Positions 57,713-58,272 of a stretch of DNA of 58,272 nucleotides are shown here, piece after piece. The notes below the pieces were generated by a model that was not told the origin of the DNA, ran no database searches, and saw only the letters and a program-made list of their open reading frames with translations. Each line of letters begins with the position of its first letter. Position 1 is the first letter of the stretch. The DNA comes from Rhizomucor pusillus (lineage: Eukaryota > Mucoromycota > Mucoromycetes > Mucorales > Lichtheimiaceae), in contig FWWN02000447.1 of assembly GCA_900175165.2 (NCBI GenBank), positions 1 through 58,272 on the forward strand, written 5' to 3'. Position numbers and translations under genes: made by a program.

Positions 57713-58272
57713 GGTAAAAAACGAAAAAGAAGGAGAGGAAGAAGAGGAAAGATGCTTGTATTTTTTTTTTTTGTCGACTCGTGACACGTTGCGCGGCAGC
57801 AAGTTCCTCTGTGTGGATGGGGCCCAAGTTGACACTGGGTTAATTCACTCCGTTTCCTTGGTGAATGTAATTATTGCTCCTTGTTTATCCTTTTATCCAG
57901 GTCCGTGGGCCTAACAGATCATGCGCGCACGACCCTTATCTTTAGCATTGTGTACTTAGTCTCGTCACTAGCTCACTGTCTGATTCCAACCCCCAGGGCA
58001 CTCCTATATCGTGGAAGGCTAAAAAATAATGCAAACAGAAATGTGACAGGGAGCAAAACTACTGTTTGATGGCATCATCATATGATTCGCATTTATGGGG
58101 CCATCCTAGATATGGCCATCCCTTGCTCTCGCCCTTTTGCGCTCACAAAGGAGATTAATTCATCATCAAACACCTCGTCTTGATTTAAACGCATTTTGTT
58201 GCCCAATCCCCATCTCCTTGGTTTCAAAAATTCATCTGAGCTTGTTTTCCTTTTCACGAAGTGGAGTTCCCA
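57713..58272. other. Upstream region to window end
   Basis: Promoter of the methyltransferase gene, with CT/AG-rich and poly-T stretches at about 57719-57772. Nothing else is recognised up to the window edge. Confidence 0.4.

Noticed and set aside
1..58272. CRISPR arrays, rRNA, transposons with terminal repeats
   Set aside because: None seen. The only repeats are coding tandem or trinucleotide repeats and short scattered motifs.

Overview
The window is nuclear DNA of a filamentous fungus, most likely an early-diverging one (Mucoromycota, probably Mucorales). Genes are spliced with many short introns: about 97 were read here, mostly 42-90 nt with GT-AG ends and CTAAC/CTGAC-like branch points, about four per gene. 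Intergenic gaps run from 49 bp to 2.4 kb. Several products are of types I associate with Mucorales: a Sur7/PalI-like four-helix protein, an N-myristoyl-type methyltransferase, and a type II protein with a Pro/His stalk. No prokaryotic operon signs, rRNA, convincing tRNA, CRISPR array or intact transposon was seen. The organism call is an inference from gene style; no species is claimed. All exon maps were read by eye from splice signals, reading phase and remembered family motifs, with no alignment software.

Left part (1-20 kb). After about 1.3 kb without a recognised gene come a STIMATE/vacuolar membrane protein (-), COX13 (-), an ACMSD-like amidohydrolase (+), a seven-exon Sur7/PalI-like protein (-), a bHLH factor (+, start unresolved), a 753-residue disordered protein with 25-residue repeats (-), a Zn2Cys6 factor (-), an FSH1 serine hydrolase (-) and the Pro/His-stalk membrane protein (+).

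Middle part (20-37 kb). A secreted GH17 glucanase (+) is followed by a 2.4 kb gap. Then come an anion:cation-symporter-type MFS transporter (+), a 72-residue one-helix protein with two exons (-), a decayed multicopper oxidase (-), the CSC1/OSCA-type channel (+) and the YAK1 kinase (+).

Right part (37-58 kb). NAA20 (-) and ZNHIT3 (+) share a 115-bp divergent promoter. They are followed by a Cys3/Met4-like bZIP factor (-), a tentative 63-residue gene (+), an NHA1 Na+/H+ antiporter (-) and a two-helix protein with a PPxY-containing tail (+). Three housekeeping genes then run head to tail: TRS85/TRAPPC8, AFG3 and NOP2. A myristoyl-type SAM methyltransferase (-) and its promoter region close the window.

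The genes do not form a biosynthetic cluster. Ion and osmotic functions (CSC1, YAK1, NHA1) lie within about 14 kb, but nothing shows that they are linked. The most notable points are four GC-AG introns where only a GC donor (or clearly the better donor) restores the protein, a multicopper oxidase pseudogene that has lost its N-terminal copper ligands, four stop-free introns of length divisible by three, and a chance 1006-codon reading frame that would falsely fuse AFG3 to NOP2.
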